DNA of 64,000 nucleotides from Volvox africanus (taxonomy: Eukaryota > Chlorophyta > Chlorophyceae > Chlamydomonadales > Volvocaceae), in assembly GCA_030268105.1 (NCBI GenBank), contig BSDZ01000033.1, positions 631,501 through 695,500 on the forward strand, in the 5' to 3' direction. Below, piece after piece: positions 1-9,933 of this stretch. Position numbers and translations under genes: made by a program. How positions within the stretch are numbered: position 1 is the stretch's first letter; every line of letters begins with the position of its first letter. Under the pieces are notes generated by a model. The model saw only the letters and a list, made by a program, of their open reading frames with translations, ran no database searches and had not been told where the DNA came from.

Positions 1-335
1 TTGCCAAGTCGTGATGCTTAGCGTTGTTAAACACTGCACCCTTAATCGACGGTGACGTGGTTATTAAGAAAAGAGGGACTCAAGACACCTAGAGCGGAAC
101 TAAAGGCTCTGAGGCCTGATGGTGACCGTGACCATGGCCGTAGTAGCACCAAGGGGCGGTGACTGGCTGAATAGCGCGGCACTTTACATTACGAATGTTA
201 GGGCTCTCGTGAGAGATGTCCGGTGTGGTGGCTTGCAGGTGGCTGCTGCGGCTTAGGCGTGATGTTAGGCTGGGGTTTGCAGGTTTGGTTAGCTTTCTCA
301 TGTACATGTTTGTTTTCGGGCACCCCCAGTTTTGT
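1..335 (+). other. 3' flank of the preceding gene copy, no gene seen
   Basis: Lies downstream of the unseen previous gene and recurs after each gene, for example at 4678-5012. Small open frames on both strands (72 codons minus, 80 codons plus) overlap each other and show no recognisable protein. No AATAAA hexamer is visible. The region probably contains the 3' untranslated end of the upstream gene, but no transcript end can be fixed from sequence. Confidence 0.5.
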
Positions 336-509
336 ATGTGGTATTCTGTGTTCTTTTTATCGTACCTAAGGCTTCATGCAGTGGAGGGGGAGGGGCTGTG
401 GAGGTTTAAACAGCTGGTGGGCAGTCGGACTTCATCAAGTGGTATTCATAGTCAGTGAGACTCCCAACTGCACACATGGTATTTGTGCCTAGCATTTAGT
501 CACTTAGCT
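336..509 (+). repeat. 174-bp minisatellite, 1 copy (unit 1)
   Basis: Single copy beginning ATGTGG and ending TTAGCT, flanked directly by the non-repeated spacer. It contains a G-rich core (GGGGGAGGGG), a GTTTAAAC palindrome and a TCAGTGAGACTCCC segment. It carries G at base 6, the form normally confined to the first copy of the multi-copy arrays. It may be the ancestral state or a contraction product. Confidence 0.95.
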
Positions 510-559
510 GTCATAGACCTGATATAGTTTTAGTTGCATAGTTTCTTATCTGCCATTCA

Positions 560-700
560 TTAGTGGACCCTAACCAATAGGAGCGTGTCAAACGTGTTTG
601 TTAGTGGATCTGAACCCTAGATGGTTGTCAACTGTTCATCATTGGATTCTATCCGATAGGAGCTTGTGAACCGTGTTTGTTAATGGATCTGATTAATGAG
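560..700 (+). repeat. Degenerate ~41-bp tandem repeat, about 3.5 copies
   Basis: Four successive segments begin TTAGTGGACC (560), TTAGTGGATC (601), TTGGATTC (642) and TTAATGGATC (680). The first three are 41, 41 and 38 bases long. Segments 1 and 3 share ATAGGAGC and a GTGTTTG ending. They are clearly related but diverged, unlike the near-identical 174-bp repeats, so this is an older duplication. It recurs in every unit just after the minisatellite. Confidence 0.75.
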
Positions 701-843
701 CTATTTAACATCCTTCTCAAGTGATTAGGCTGGTGTCATAATCTGCCATGACGACATGGCATGTGACCAGTTTATTTACAGGGGACTCTCAACTAGACAT
801 GCCTGGGACAGCACAAAGGGGGAGGGCATGCGTGCCTCTGTGG

Positions 844-881
844 GCGTGTGTGTGCATATGCGTGTGTGCGCATGCATGTGC
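844..881. other. 38-bp alternating purine-pyrimidine tract (Z-DNA-prone)
   Basis: Unbroken purine-pyrimidine alternation, mostly GT/GC/CA steps, centred on GCATATGC. Such tracts favour left-handed Z-DNA under negative supercoiling. Equivalent tracts are at 6217-6254, 11754-11791, 17301-17338, 22674-22711, 28037-28074, 33052-33089, 38597-38634, 43795-43832, 49156-49193, 54520-54557 and 59709-59746. Its length does not vary between units, which is unusual for a simple GT-like run. Confidence 0.7.
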
Positions 882-1108
882 TGCAGGCATGTGCAATACC
901 ATGGTGTTCGAGCCTCGCAGTTGCTCACGAGTGGACGAGCAAGCAGCAGGCCTCTCCGTGACACCACATGTAAATCGTGCGATGCCTGGATGACCCTTTT
1001 TGAGTGTCTCAGTCTCCCCCTGAAGCAGAACAGAGGGGTGCTTTTTAGGTGTTACACTGTGGGCGACTTGTTCTGAAAACTTGGGAAGAACTGTTTGGAT
1101 TTTACTCC

Positions 1109-1132
1109 GCATGGAGAGCTGTATCTCCATGC
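1109..1132. other. Perfect 9-bp inverted repeat hairpin
   Basis: GCATGGAGA, a six-base loop (GCTGTA), then TCTCCATGC. It is followed at once by the perfect 10-bp palindrome GCAGCGCTGC (1131-1140). It could form a cruciform or an RNA hairpin. In unit 9 (44058-44085) a C-to-T change lets the stem extend to 11 bp. No terminator-like U run follows, and a function is not established. Confidence 0.6.
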
Positions 1133-1511
1133 AGCGCTGCACAGCCAAATTGCATTTTACTGCAGCAGGCTCTCACTAAGGTGTATGTATGTTCATACAA
1201 GGGTTCAACAATCGTTGGCATTATGACATTATGGTGCCCCAACTTGGGCGTCCATGCCCATCATGGAGATGGCACCGGAAGGCCTTCGGCGTGCTCCATC
1301 TTTATTAATTTCAGGACACGTGATAGTGTACGGCAAGCTACCGTGGGCCACAGTCCAGTGGTCGCATTATGTAAGGAATTTCAGGACTTTAGATTCCCTA
1401 CTATGGGGAAGACCAGTACTATACAAGGTGATAACCTTGCGCTCTTGGGGCCTCCGAACCGGTATTGGTGAAACACACACTTGTGCGGTGTTGATGTCTT
1501 TGAGCTTACGC

Positions 1512-1554
1512 GAGCTCAATTGTACCAATTGAAATTACAGTTCAATAGGAGCTC
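1512..1554. promoter_or_regulatory. Palindrome-rich element upstream of gene
   Basis: Contains GAGCTC (1512-1517), the inverted repeat CAATTG-TAC-CAATTG (1517-1531) and a second GAGCTC (1549-1554). It lies about 500 bases upstream of the start codon and is present in every unit. Symmetric sites of this kind can bind dimeric regulators. That is inference only, since no known factor site is recognised. Confidence 0.3.
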
Positions 1555-1814
1555 AAGAAATCCTTTGCGATGAACCTACGTAATCTGTTGTTCCAATGTA
1601 CGGCCCGAAGCCACGAACAGCGGACCGATTATGGTAATACGGGGTTCTTATCGCCACACGGAAGCGCCCCTACATTGCCATTCAAATTACTTTGCTTCAG
1701 TGTTACAACCGGATAAAGGAAAGCTGTGAAACCTTCGCCTTTAGACCTGATTATGCTCCGTCGCTCTACATAACCATAGCCCACCCTGTGTGACCCATTA
1801 ACATCCTAACTAGT

Positions 1815-1824
1815 TATTTTAAAA
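1815..1824 (+). promoter_or_regulatory. Possible TATA-like box
   Basis: TATTTTAAAA in the most AT-rich part of the upstream flank, 205 bases before the ATG and identical in all units. It is the best TATA-like candidate there. The transcription start is unknown, and an untranslated upstream exon cannot be excluded. Confidence 0.3.
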
Positions 1825-2028
1825 CCATTTTCCATAATTGCTTTCGAATTCCTTAGAGAGACTCCAAAGAACAGGCTTTGGCCTGTCAACACAACCGTTT
1901 GCCTCTAGACAAAACCTTAGTGTCGTTTATTGAGTAATACATCTCAACGATTTGCTTAGCGATAGTGCTTCATTGGACGCTTCGATTACCGGCTCCTTGA
2001 CCACGACCCGGCTGTCCAGGCGTCAGCC

Positions 2029-4570
2029 ATGATCTCGCTGTTGGTGAAACTGGGCTTCAAGCCTAAGGATCGTGCTTATGAGAGGATCGACACAATCTCG
2101 GACACCAACAGCACCGCTAACGATAATGACAGCGTTATGAGCAACAGCAGCTGCCTAAATGGCAAAGCTGTAGAGCAGCCTGCAGGTGGAGTGGTCGTCA
2201 CTCCTTTGCGTGAACTAATGAAGAAGTTTAGCCGCAAGTGGATTCCGACAGAAAAGGTGAATTCGTGTTGCTGTCTTTCCTGATGTTCAGTTCTAAGTAA
2301 GGCCAACTCCCATCAAGCCTGCCTTTCGTCGTCGTTTATGTTTTCTTCGATTCCGTCTTTTTTCGGTCATTCCGTGACATCCCATCCCTTCCACCTTTTC
2401 TGTCGCAGCCTCTTCAGCGGTTCGGGAAGCTCGAGGGCGAAGAATCCTTGACGTTGCAGGAGCGGTTGTCCGCGCGGCGCCTGCAAATAGCTGAGAAGGG
2501 GACTCTGCTTAAGGTCCTGCTATCCTGGGTGAGTTTGAGCTGATCAGGAGTTTGCTCCAGCAGTGGTGATGGGTGTTGAGATGCCTTGGGGGTCGCTTGT
2601 CTGACAGTCGCTCGATGTGATTGGGCCATGCGCCGACCCGCACCGCTTGCTGACTATCGACCAACGTGTCGACCCCCCGTCTTTTGCGTGCGCACAACAG
2701 AAGGGCGCGCCCGAGAATCTTCACCAGGCCGGAGCCCAACTGGAAGCCCAGCCAGTTCCAGCAGCGCAGCAGGTGGTGGGTCAGACCTGACGCCTGAGGG
2801 GGTTCCGGGGAGGAGGTCGCCTTTCTCATACCAGTGCGCGGCTTGTGCTGCACTGTGTTGGTTGCAAAGTGCCTGCAGGAAAGCGCTTCTCAGGGGAGGC
2901 GAATGGGGAACATGGTTTCCGAGGGGAGGGGAGACGGACGGAGGGAGTTGCCCGAGGGTGACACGGGGGTGGGCTCATCATACATGTCGTTATTTTGTCG
3001 TCGTTCAGATGTCGCCGAAACTAATTTGTGTACATGCGCTTGTGTTTGGACGTCCAATACCCCCTCGGAAACACATCAAGATGCTTTCCGTGATGCAGAT
3101 GTTCCATGTCTACGCACGTAAACGGTGCACTAACTGATGAAAAGCTTTTTTGTGTGTCTCGTTCTCTGCCAGCAGGAGCCGCAGCTGGAGAGTGAGGAGA
3201 ACAACGTGCAGCAATGCGCGGGTGGCGTGATGGCCCCGTCGGGGTTGGCGGGAGCAGCGGCGGCCATTGAGCTAGCATATCAGCGGTAGGTGCAGTGTAT
3301 AACTAGGTGTACGGCGGAGTGACGTGGTAGTGCGTGGCGGTCTGAGTACGTGGCGGCAAATGCATGAAGGCGTACGTGTTTCGGATGTGCGACTTCCTGT
3401 TTACCCGAAACCCACAATGCTGGGATCTCTTGCTTACACCTGCAACCCCACCCATGCCTTTTCCATACAGGTTGGACGAGACCACCGAAGCTGAGGGCTT
3501 CGAGGGCTTCCAAGTCCAGGTGCGTGGGCAAGAAGTCATCGAAGCAACATAGTCTTATGTATACAAAACCCGACAACTGCTGGATGTTCGCTCTTTTATC
3601 TGCAGGTGTCAGATTTGATTTCGCAACTCGAGAAGCTGAGGTCGGGGGCCGCCATGATGGAGGCCAGGAAGGGGGGCCTTTCCGGGGCCTCTACAGACCT
3701 GCAGGGCAGCAGCATCACTGCCAAATTTGCCATCATCCCTGCCGCCAGCTGTCCTGCTATGGGCGCCACGAGTCCGCCTTCTGCAGTCGAAGTCGCAGAT
3801 GCTGGTGCCGCTTCCATTTTCATCAACAAGGCTGCGCAGCAACCCCAGGAGTTGTACCAACCCCTGGAGCTCACGCAGCCACCAAAACCGCACCCGAAAA
3901 CCCCAGAGCGGCGTCTGCCCCCTGAGGCACGGAACTGGGGTCTGCAGGACTGCCGGTCCTGGGCGGGGGAGCAGCATTGGTCGTCCTGGGCGGAGGTTCA
4001 GGCGTTTACCAAGACGCTTGAGCCGACCCTAGCAGAAGCCATTCGTGAAGCAAGTAAGTCTGGTGGTGTGCACGTCGCGCTCCATCTCATGCTAGCTAGG
4101 TGCATGGTTGTCATTGAGGGGTTGTCATTGTGTGAGGGGTTGTGAAAAGACACCCCTGAGTCTAGGTCTGCTGACTGGTTTGGCTCCCAAGTATCCTGTT
4201 CTATCTGCTGACTCAGCAGGCAGTGGGCCTTGCCACCTGCTGTCTGCCTGCACATCTAAGCGCAGCCCACCTTACATTAATTGATTTCTGGCACAGAGAC
4301 GTTCGCTCTCCCCCACACACTTTGCCCTCTTTAGGCCTCGAGCACAATCCACTTGTTGCCTTCGGGAAGGAGCAGGCGGCAGCTCCAGCAATTTCCTATG
4401 TGCAGCTCAAGCTGATGGAGCTTTGTGGCTCCAATCGTTGGGGGACGGCGTCCATCAAGGCCGCCTCGCTTGAGGGGCCCCGCAAGAGGCGCCCTTTCTT
4501 GGCGGCCTTCCTAAGGGCTGCCAAGGGAATCACAGAGCCGTGTGTTCAGCGTGGGGGCATTCGGCTCTGA
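2029..4570 (+). CDS. Seven-exon array gene, copy 1: unrecognised ~420-residue protein
   Basis: Exons are 2029-2256, 2409-2528, 2701-2772, 3176-3285, 3471-3519, 3606-4053 and 4335-4570. Introns are 152, 172, 403, 185, 86 and 281 bases, all GT-AG, with donors such as GTGAGT, GTAGGT, GTGCGT and GTAAGT. Frames join across all six junctions, including split codons for Arg177 and Ser343, and each intron contains an in-frame stop. The ATG has a purine at -3 and an in-frame TAG 66 bases upstream. CTAAC at 3130-3134 is a plausible branch point. The protein has an N/S/D-rich stretch (about 24-45), a basic helix-like segment (about 61-72), a charged helical exon 2 (77-116), a Glu/Gln-rich stretch (about 141-153), an Ala/Gly-rich stretch (about 155-170), a short coiled-coil-like start of exon 6 (194-206), a proline-rich region (about 273-300), a Trp-rich region (304-322) and basic PRKRRP (391-396), a possible nuclear signal. 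No signal peptide, membrane segment or known domain is recognised. Confidence 0.8.
2773..3175 (+). other. Intron 3 with G-rich tract, 10-bp indel site and tandem acceptor
   Basis: The longest intron. Its G-rich part (about 2920-2972) contains GGGGAGGGG and later GGG runs and could form a G-quadruplex. Within it, TGACACGGGG is present in units 1, 3, 4 and 7 and absent in units 2, 5, 6 and 9-12. Unit 8 has a one-base-longer form. The acceptor reads CAGCAG (3170-3175), so either AG can be used. The donor is likewise ambiguous (GTGGTG at 2773 or GTGGGT at 2776). All choices keep frame. Confidence 0.7.
4106..4144 (+). repeat. Short direct repeat in intron 6
   Basis: GGTTGTCATTGAGG is followed by GGTTGTCATTGTGTGAGG and a third partial GGTTGTG, giving two and a half imperfect copies. 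It is present in every copy of the gene with no length variation seen. Confidence 0.6.
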
Positions 4571-5012
4571 TCGAGCTGGGGCGGTTTTGCAGGAAGTGCA
4601 CGCACTGATATGTACCTACTACCCTCCTTGCTAGCTAGCCGGATTGCTAGATGGTCATCTCGAGCCATCGATTTTGTTTGCCAAGTCGTGATGCTTAGCG
4701 TTGTTAAACACTGCACCCTTAATCGACGGTGACGTGGTTATTAAGAAAAGAGGGACTCAAGACACCTAGAGCGGAACTAAAGGCTCTGAGGCCTGATGGT
4801 GACCGTGACCATGGCCGTAGTAGCACCAAGGGGCGGTGACTGGCTGAATAGCGCGGCACTTTACATTACGAATGTTAGGGCTCTCGTGAGAGATGTCCGG
4901 TGTGGTGGCTTGCAGGTGGCTGCTGCGGCTTAGGCGTGATGTTAGGCTGGGGTTTGCAGGTTTGGTTAGCTTTCTCATGTACATGTTTGTTTTCGGGCAC
5001 CCCCAGTTTTGT
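4571..5012 (+). other. 3' flank of gene copy 1, no further gene
   Basis: Runs from the stop codon to the next minisatellite. It includes the palindrome GCTAGCTAGC (4630-4639). No AATAAA is seen. The first TGTAA, the usual green-algal poly(A) signal, is only at 6342-6346, far into the next spacer. The reading frame past the TGA stays open for 53 codons, which matters for copies 7 and 8 where the stop is lost. Confidence 0.5.
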
Positions 5013-5882
5013 ATGTGGTATTCTGTGTTCTTTTTATCGTACCTAAGGCTTCATGCAGTGGAGGGGGAGGGGCTGTGGAGGTTTAAACAGCTGGTGGGCA
5101 GTCGGACTTCATCAAGTGGTATTCATAGTCAGTGAGACTCCCAACTGCACACATGGTATTTGTGCCTAGCATTTAGTCACTTAGCTATGTGATATTCTGT
5201 GTTCTTTTTATCGTACCTAAGGCTTCATGCAGTGGAGGGGGAGGGGCTGTGGAGGTTTAAACAGCTGGTGGGCAGTCGGACTTCATCAAGTGGTATTCAT
5301 AGTCAGTGAGACTCCCAACTGCACACATGGTATTTGTGCCTAGCATTTAGTCACTTAGCTATGTGATATTCTGTGTTCTTTTTATCGTACCTAAGGCTTC
5401 ATGCAGTGGAGGGGGAGGGGCTGTGGAGGTTTAAACAGCTGGTGGGCAGTCGGACTTCATCAAGTGGTATTCATAGTCAGTGAGACTCCCAACTGCACAC
5501 ATGGTATTTGTGCCTAGCATTTAGTCACTTAGCTATGTGATATTCTGTGTTCTTTTTATCGTACCTAAGGCTTCATGCAGTGGAGGGGGAGGGGCTGTGG
5601 AGGTTTAAACAGCTGGTGGGCAGTCGGACTTCATCAAGTGGTATTCATAGTCAGTGAGACTCCCAACTGCACACATGGTATTTGTGCCTAGCATTTAGTC
5701 ACTTAGCTATGTGATATTCTGTGTTCTTTTTATCGTACCTAAGGCTTCATGCAGTGGAGGGGGAGGGGCTGTGGAGGTTTAAACAGCTGGTGGGCAGTCG
5801 GACTTCATCAAGTGGTATTCATAGTCAGTGAGACTCCCAACTGCACACATGGTATTTGTGCCTAGCATTTAGTCACTTAGCT
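5013..5882 (+). repeat. 174-bp minisatellite, 5 copies (unit 2)
   Basis: Copies start at 5013, 5187, 5361, 5535 and 5709. Copy 1 has ATGTGG and copies 2-5 have ATGTGA. They are otherwise identical by eye. Confidence 0.97.
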
Positions 5883-7401
5883 GTCATAGACCTGATATAG
5901 TTTTAGTTGCATAGTTTCTTATCTGCCATTCATTAGTGGACCCTAACCAATAGGAGCGTGTCAAACGTGTTTGTTAGTGGATCTGAACCCTAGATGGTTG
6001 TCAACTGTTCATCATTGGATTCTATCCGATAGGAGCTTGTGAACCGTGTTTGTTAATGGATCTGATTAATGAGCTATTTAACATCCTTCTCAAGTGATTA
6101 GGCTGGTGTCATAATCTGCCATGACGACATGGCATGTGACCAGTTTATTTACAGGGGACTCTCAACTAGACATGCCTGGGACAGCACAAAGGGGGAGGGC
6201 ATGCGTGCCTCTGTGGGCGTGTGTGTGCATATGCGTGTGTGCGCATGCATGTGCTGCAGGCATGTGCAATACCATGGTGTTCGAGCCTCGCAGTTGCTCA
6301 CGAGTGGACGAGCAAGCAGCAGGCCTCTCCGTGACACCACATGTAAATCGTGCGATGCCTGGATGACCCTTTTTGAGTGTCTCAGTCTCCCCCTGAAGCA
6401 GAACAGAGGGGTGCTTTTTAGGTGTTACACTGTGGGCGACTTGTTCTGAAAACTTGGGAAGAACTGTTTGGATTTTACTCCGCATGGAGAGCTGTATCTC
6501 CATGCAGCGCTGCACAGCCAAATTGCATTTTACTGCAGCAGGCTCTCACTAAGGTGTATGTATGTTCATACAAGGGTTCAACAATCGTTGGCATTATGAC
6601 ATTATGGTGCCCCAACTTGGGCGTCCATGCCCATCATGGAGATGGCACCGGAAGGCCTTCGGCGTGCTCCATCTTTATTAATTTCAGGACACGTGATAGT
6701 GTACGGCAAGCTACCGTGGGCCACAGTCCAGTGGTCGCATTATGTAAGGAATTTCAGGACTTTAGATTCCCTACTATGGGGAAGACCAGTACTATACAAG
6801 GTGATAACCTTGCGCTCTTGGGGCCTCCGAACCGGTATTGGTGAAACACACACTTGTGCGGTGTTGATGTCTTTGAGCTTACGCGAGCTCAATTGTACCA
6901 ATTGAAATTACAGTTCAATAGGAGCTCAAGAAATCCTTTGCGATGAACCTACGTAATCTGTTGTTCCAATGTACGGCCCGAAGCCACGAACAGCGGACCG
7001 ATTATGGTAATACGGGGTTCTTATCGCCACACGGAAGCGCCCCTACATTGCCATTCAAATTACTTTGCTTCAGTGTTACAACCGGATAAAGGAAAGCTGT
7101 GAAACCTTCGCCTTTAGACCTGATTATGCTCCGTCGCTCTACATAACCATAGCCCACCCTGTGTGACCCATTAACATCCTAACTAGTTATTTTAAAACCA
7201 TTTTCCATAATTGCTTTCGAATTCCTTAGAGAGACTCCAAAGAACAGGCTTTGGCCTGTCAACACAACCGTTTGCCTCTAGACAAAACCTTAGTGTCGTT
7301 TATTGAGTAATACATCTCAACGATTTGCTTAGCGATAGTGCTTCATTGGACGCTTCGATTACCGGCTCCTTGACCACGACCCGGCTGTCCAGGCGTCAGC
7401 C

Positions 7402-9933
7402 ATGATCTCGCTGTTGGTGAAACTGGGCTTCAAGCCTAAGGATCGTGCTTATGAGAGGATCGACACAATCTCGGACACCAACAGCACCGCTAACGATAAT
7501 GACAGCGTTATGAGCAACAGCAGCTGCCTAAATGGCAAAGCTGTAGAGCAGCCTGCAGGTGGAGTGGTCGTCACTCCTTTGCGTGAACTAATGAAGAAGT
7601 TTAGCCGCAAGTGGATTCCGACAGAAAAGGTGAATTCGTGTTGCTGTCTTTCCTGATGTTCAGTTCTAAGTAAGGCCAACTCCCATCAAGCCTGCCTTTC
7701 GTCGTCGTTTATGTTTTCTTCGATTCCGTCTTTTTTCGGTCATTCCGTGACATCCCATCCCTTCCACCTTTTCTGTCGCAGCCTCTTCAGCGGTTCGGGA
7801 AGCTCGAGGGCGAAGAATCCTTGACGTTGCAGGAGCGGTTGTCCGCGCGGCGCCTGCAAATAGCTGAGAAGGGGACTCTGCTTAAGGTCCTGCTATCCTG
7901 GGTGAGTTTGAGCTGATCAGGAGTTTGCTCCAGCAGTGGTGATGGGTGTTGAGATGCCTTGGGGGTCGCTTGTCTGACAGTCGCTCGATGTGATTGGGCC
8001 ATGCGCCGACCCGCACCGCTTGCTGACTATCGACCAACGTGTCGACCCCCCGTCTTTTGCGTGCGCACAACAGAAGGGCGCGCCCGAGAATCTTCACCAG
8101 GCCGGAGCCCAACTGGAAGCCCAGCCAGTTCCAGCAGCGCAGCAGGTGGTGGGTCAGACCTGACGCCTGAGGGGGTTCCGGGGAGGAGGTCGCCTTTCTC
8201 ATACCAGTGCGCGGCTTGTGCTGCACTGTGTTGGTTGCAAAGTGCCTGCAGGAAAGCGCTTCTCAGGGGAGGCGAATGGGGAACATGGTTTCCGAGGGGA
8301 GGGGAGACGGACGGAGGGAGTTGCCCGAGGGGTGGGCTCATCATACATGTCGTTATTTTGTCGTCGTTCAGATGTCGCCGAAACTAATTTGTGTACATGC
8401 GCTTGTGTTTGGACGTCCAATACCCCCTCGGAAACACATCAAGATGCTTTCCGTGATGCAGATGTTCCATGTCTACGCACGTAAACGGTGCACTAACTGA
8501 TGAAAAGCTTTTTTGTGTGTCTCGTTCTCTGCCAGCAGGAGCCGCAGCTGGAGAGTGAGGAGAACAACGTGCAGCAATGCGCGGGTGGCGTGATGGCCCC
8601 GTCGGGGTTGGCGGGAGCAGCGGCGGCCATTGAGCTAGCATATCAGCGGTAGGTGCAGTGTATAACTAGGTGTACGGCGGAGTGACGTGGTAGTGCGTGG
8701 CGGTCTGAGTACGTGGCGGCAAATGCATGAAGGCGTACGTGTTTCGGATGTGCGACTTCCTGTTTACCCGAAACCCACAATGCTGGGATCTCTTGCTTAC
8801 ACCTGCAACCCCACCCATGCCTTTTCCATACAGGTTGGACGAGACCACCGAAGCTGAGGGCTTCGAGGGCTTCCAAGTCCAGGTGCGTGGGCAAGAAGTC
8901 ATCGAAGCAACATAGTCTTATGTATACAAAACCCGACAACTGCTGGATGTTCGCTCTTTTATCTGCAGGTGTCAGATTTGATTTCGCAACTCGAGAAGCT
9001 GAGGTCGGGGGCCGCCATGATGGAGGCCAGGAAGGGGGGCCTTTCCGGGGCCTCTACAGACCTGCAGGGCAGCAGCATCACTGCCAAATTTGCCATCATC
9101 CCTGCCGCCAGCTGTCCTGCTATGGGCGCCACGAGTCCGCCTTCTGCAGTCGAAGTCGCAGATGCTGGTGCCGCTTCCATTTTCATCAACAAGGCTGCGC
9201 AGCAACCCCAGGAGTTGTACCAACCCCTGGAGCTCACGCAGCCACCAAAACCGCACCCGAAAACCCCAGAGCGGCGTCTGCCCCCTGAGGCACGGAACTG
9301 GGGTCTGCAGGACTGCCGGTCCTGGGCGGGGGAGCAGCATTGGTCGTCCTGGGCGGAGGTTCAGGCGTTTACCAAGACGCTTGAGCCGACCCTAGCAGAA
9401 GCCATTCGTGAAGCAAGTAAGTCTGGTGGTGTGCACGTCGCGCTCCATCTCATGCTAGCTAGGTGCATGGTTGTCATTGAGGGGTTGTCATTGTGTGAGG
9501 GGTTGTGAAAAGACACCCCTGAGTCTAGGTCTGCTGACTGGTTTGGCTCCCAAGTATCCTGTTCTATCTGCTGACTCAGCAGGCAGTGGGCCTTGCCACC
9601 TGCTGTCTGCCTGCACATCTAAGCGCAGCCCACCTTACATTAATTGATTTCTGGCACAGAGACGTTCGCTCTCCCCCACACACTTTGCCCTCTTTAGGCC
9701 TCGAGCACAATCCACTTGTTGCCTTCGGGAAGGAGCAGGCGGCAGCTCCAGCAATTTCCTATGTGCAGCTCAAGCTGATGGAGCTTTGTGGCTCCAATCG
9801 TTGGGGGACGGCGTCCATCAAGGCCGCCTCGCTTGAGGGGCCCCGCAAGAGGCGCCCTTTCTTGGCGGCCTTCCTAAGGGCTGCCAAGGGAATCACAGAG
9901 CCGTGTGTTCAGCGTGGGGGCATTCGGCTCTGA
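7402..9933 (+). CDS. Array gene, copy 2
   Basis: Exons 7402-7629, 7782-7901, 8074-8145, 8539-8648, 8834-8882, 8969-9416 and 9698-9933. It encodes the same protein as copy 1. The only difference found between the genes is the 10-base shorter intron 3 (8146-8538), at about 8330. Ends in TGA. Confidence 0.8.

Larger units (their letters stand above)
510..2028 (+). other. Intergenic spacer between minisatellite and gene
   Basis: About 1.5 kb without a convincing gene. In order it holds the degenerate ~41-bp repeat, a 38-base alternating purine-pyrimidine tract (844-881), a hairpin (1109-1132), two overlapping open frames with no recognisable homology (frames ending at 1471 and 1532), a palindrome at 1512-1531, and an AT-richer stretch up to the gene. 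An in-frame TAG at 1963-1965 closes the gene's reading frame upstream. Confidence 0.6.
1..4677 (+). repeat. Array unit 1 (4677 bp, one minisatellite copy, long intron 3)
   Basis: Shortest unit. It has a single 174-bp minisatellite copy and the long (403-base) intron 3. The phase is arbitrary because the window opens inside the array, about 110 bases after the point matching the stop codon of the preceding, unseen gene copy. Confidence 0.97.

Noticed and set aside
748..1076. Cysteine-rich small protein from frames across the GT-rich tract
   Set aside because: The Cys/His/Val/Ala-rich translation comes from the alternating GT/GC tract and appears on both strands.
1195..1225. tRNA or other polymerase III gene suggested by GGTTCAAC
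   Set aside because: No matching A box, acceptor stem or cloverleaf can be drawn. The GTTCGAGCC at about 907-915 fails in the same way.
510..2028. 5S rRNA, U-snRNA or spliced-leader RNA gene in the spacer
   Set aside because: Tandem spacers often hold these, so I looked for 5S internal control, U1/U2/U6 core and dinoflagellate leader sequences. None is present.
2586..3137. 183-codon plus-strand frame across exon 3 and intron 3
   Set aside because: It is in a different frame from exon 3, crosses splice sites, and is cut to 142 codons by the 10-bp indel in half of the units. It behaves like intron sequence.
3134..3180. Box C/D snoRNA in intron 3 (TGATGA near 3135)
   Set aside because: No D box at a suitable distance within the intron and no terminal stem. 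The motif is more likely next to the branch point.
3524..3925. 133-codon frame overlapping exons 5 and 6
   Set aside because: Out of frame with the gene. It is a shadow of GC-rich exon 6.
5013..5882. CRISPR array
   Set aside because: The 174-bp repeats abut directly with no unique spacers, the unit is far too long, and the genome is eukaryotic.
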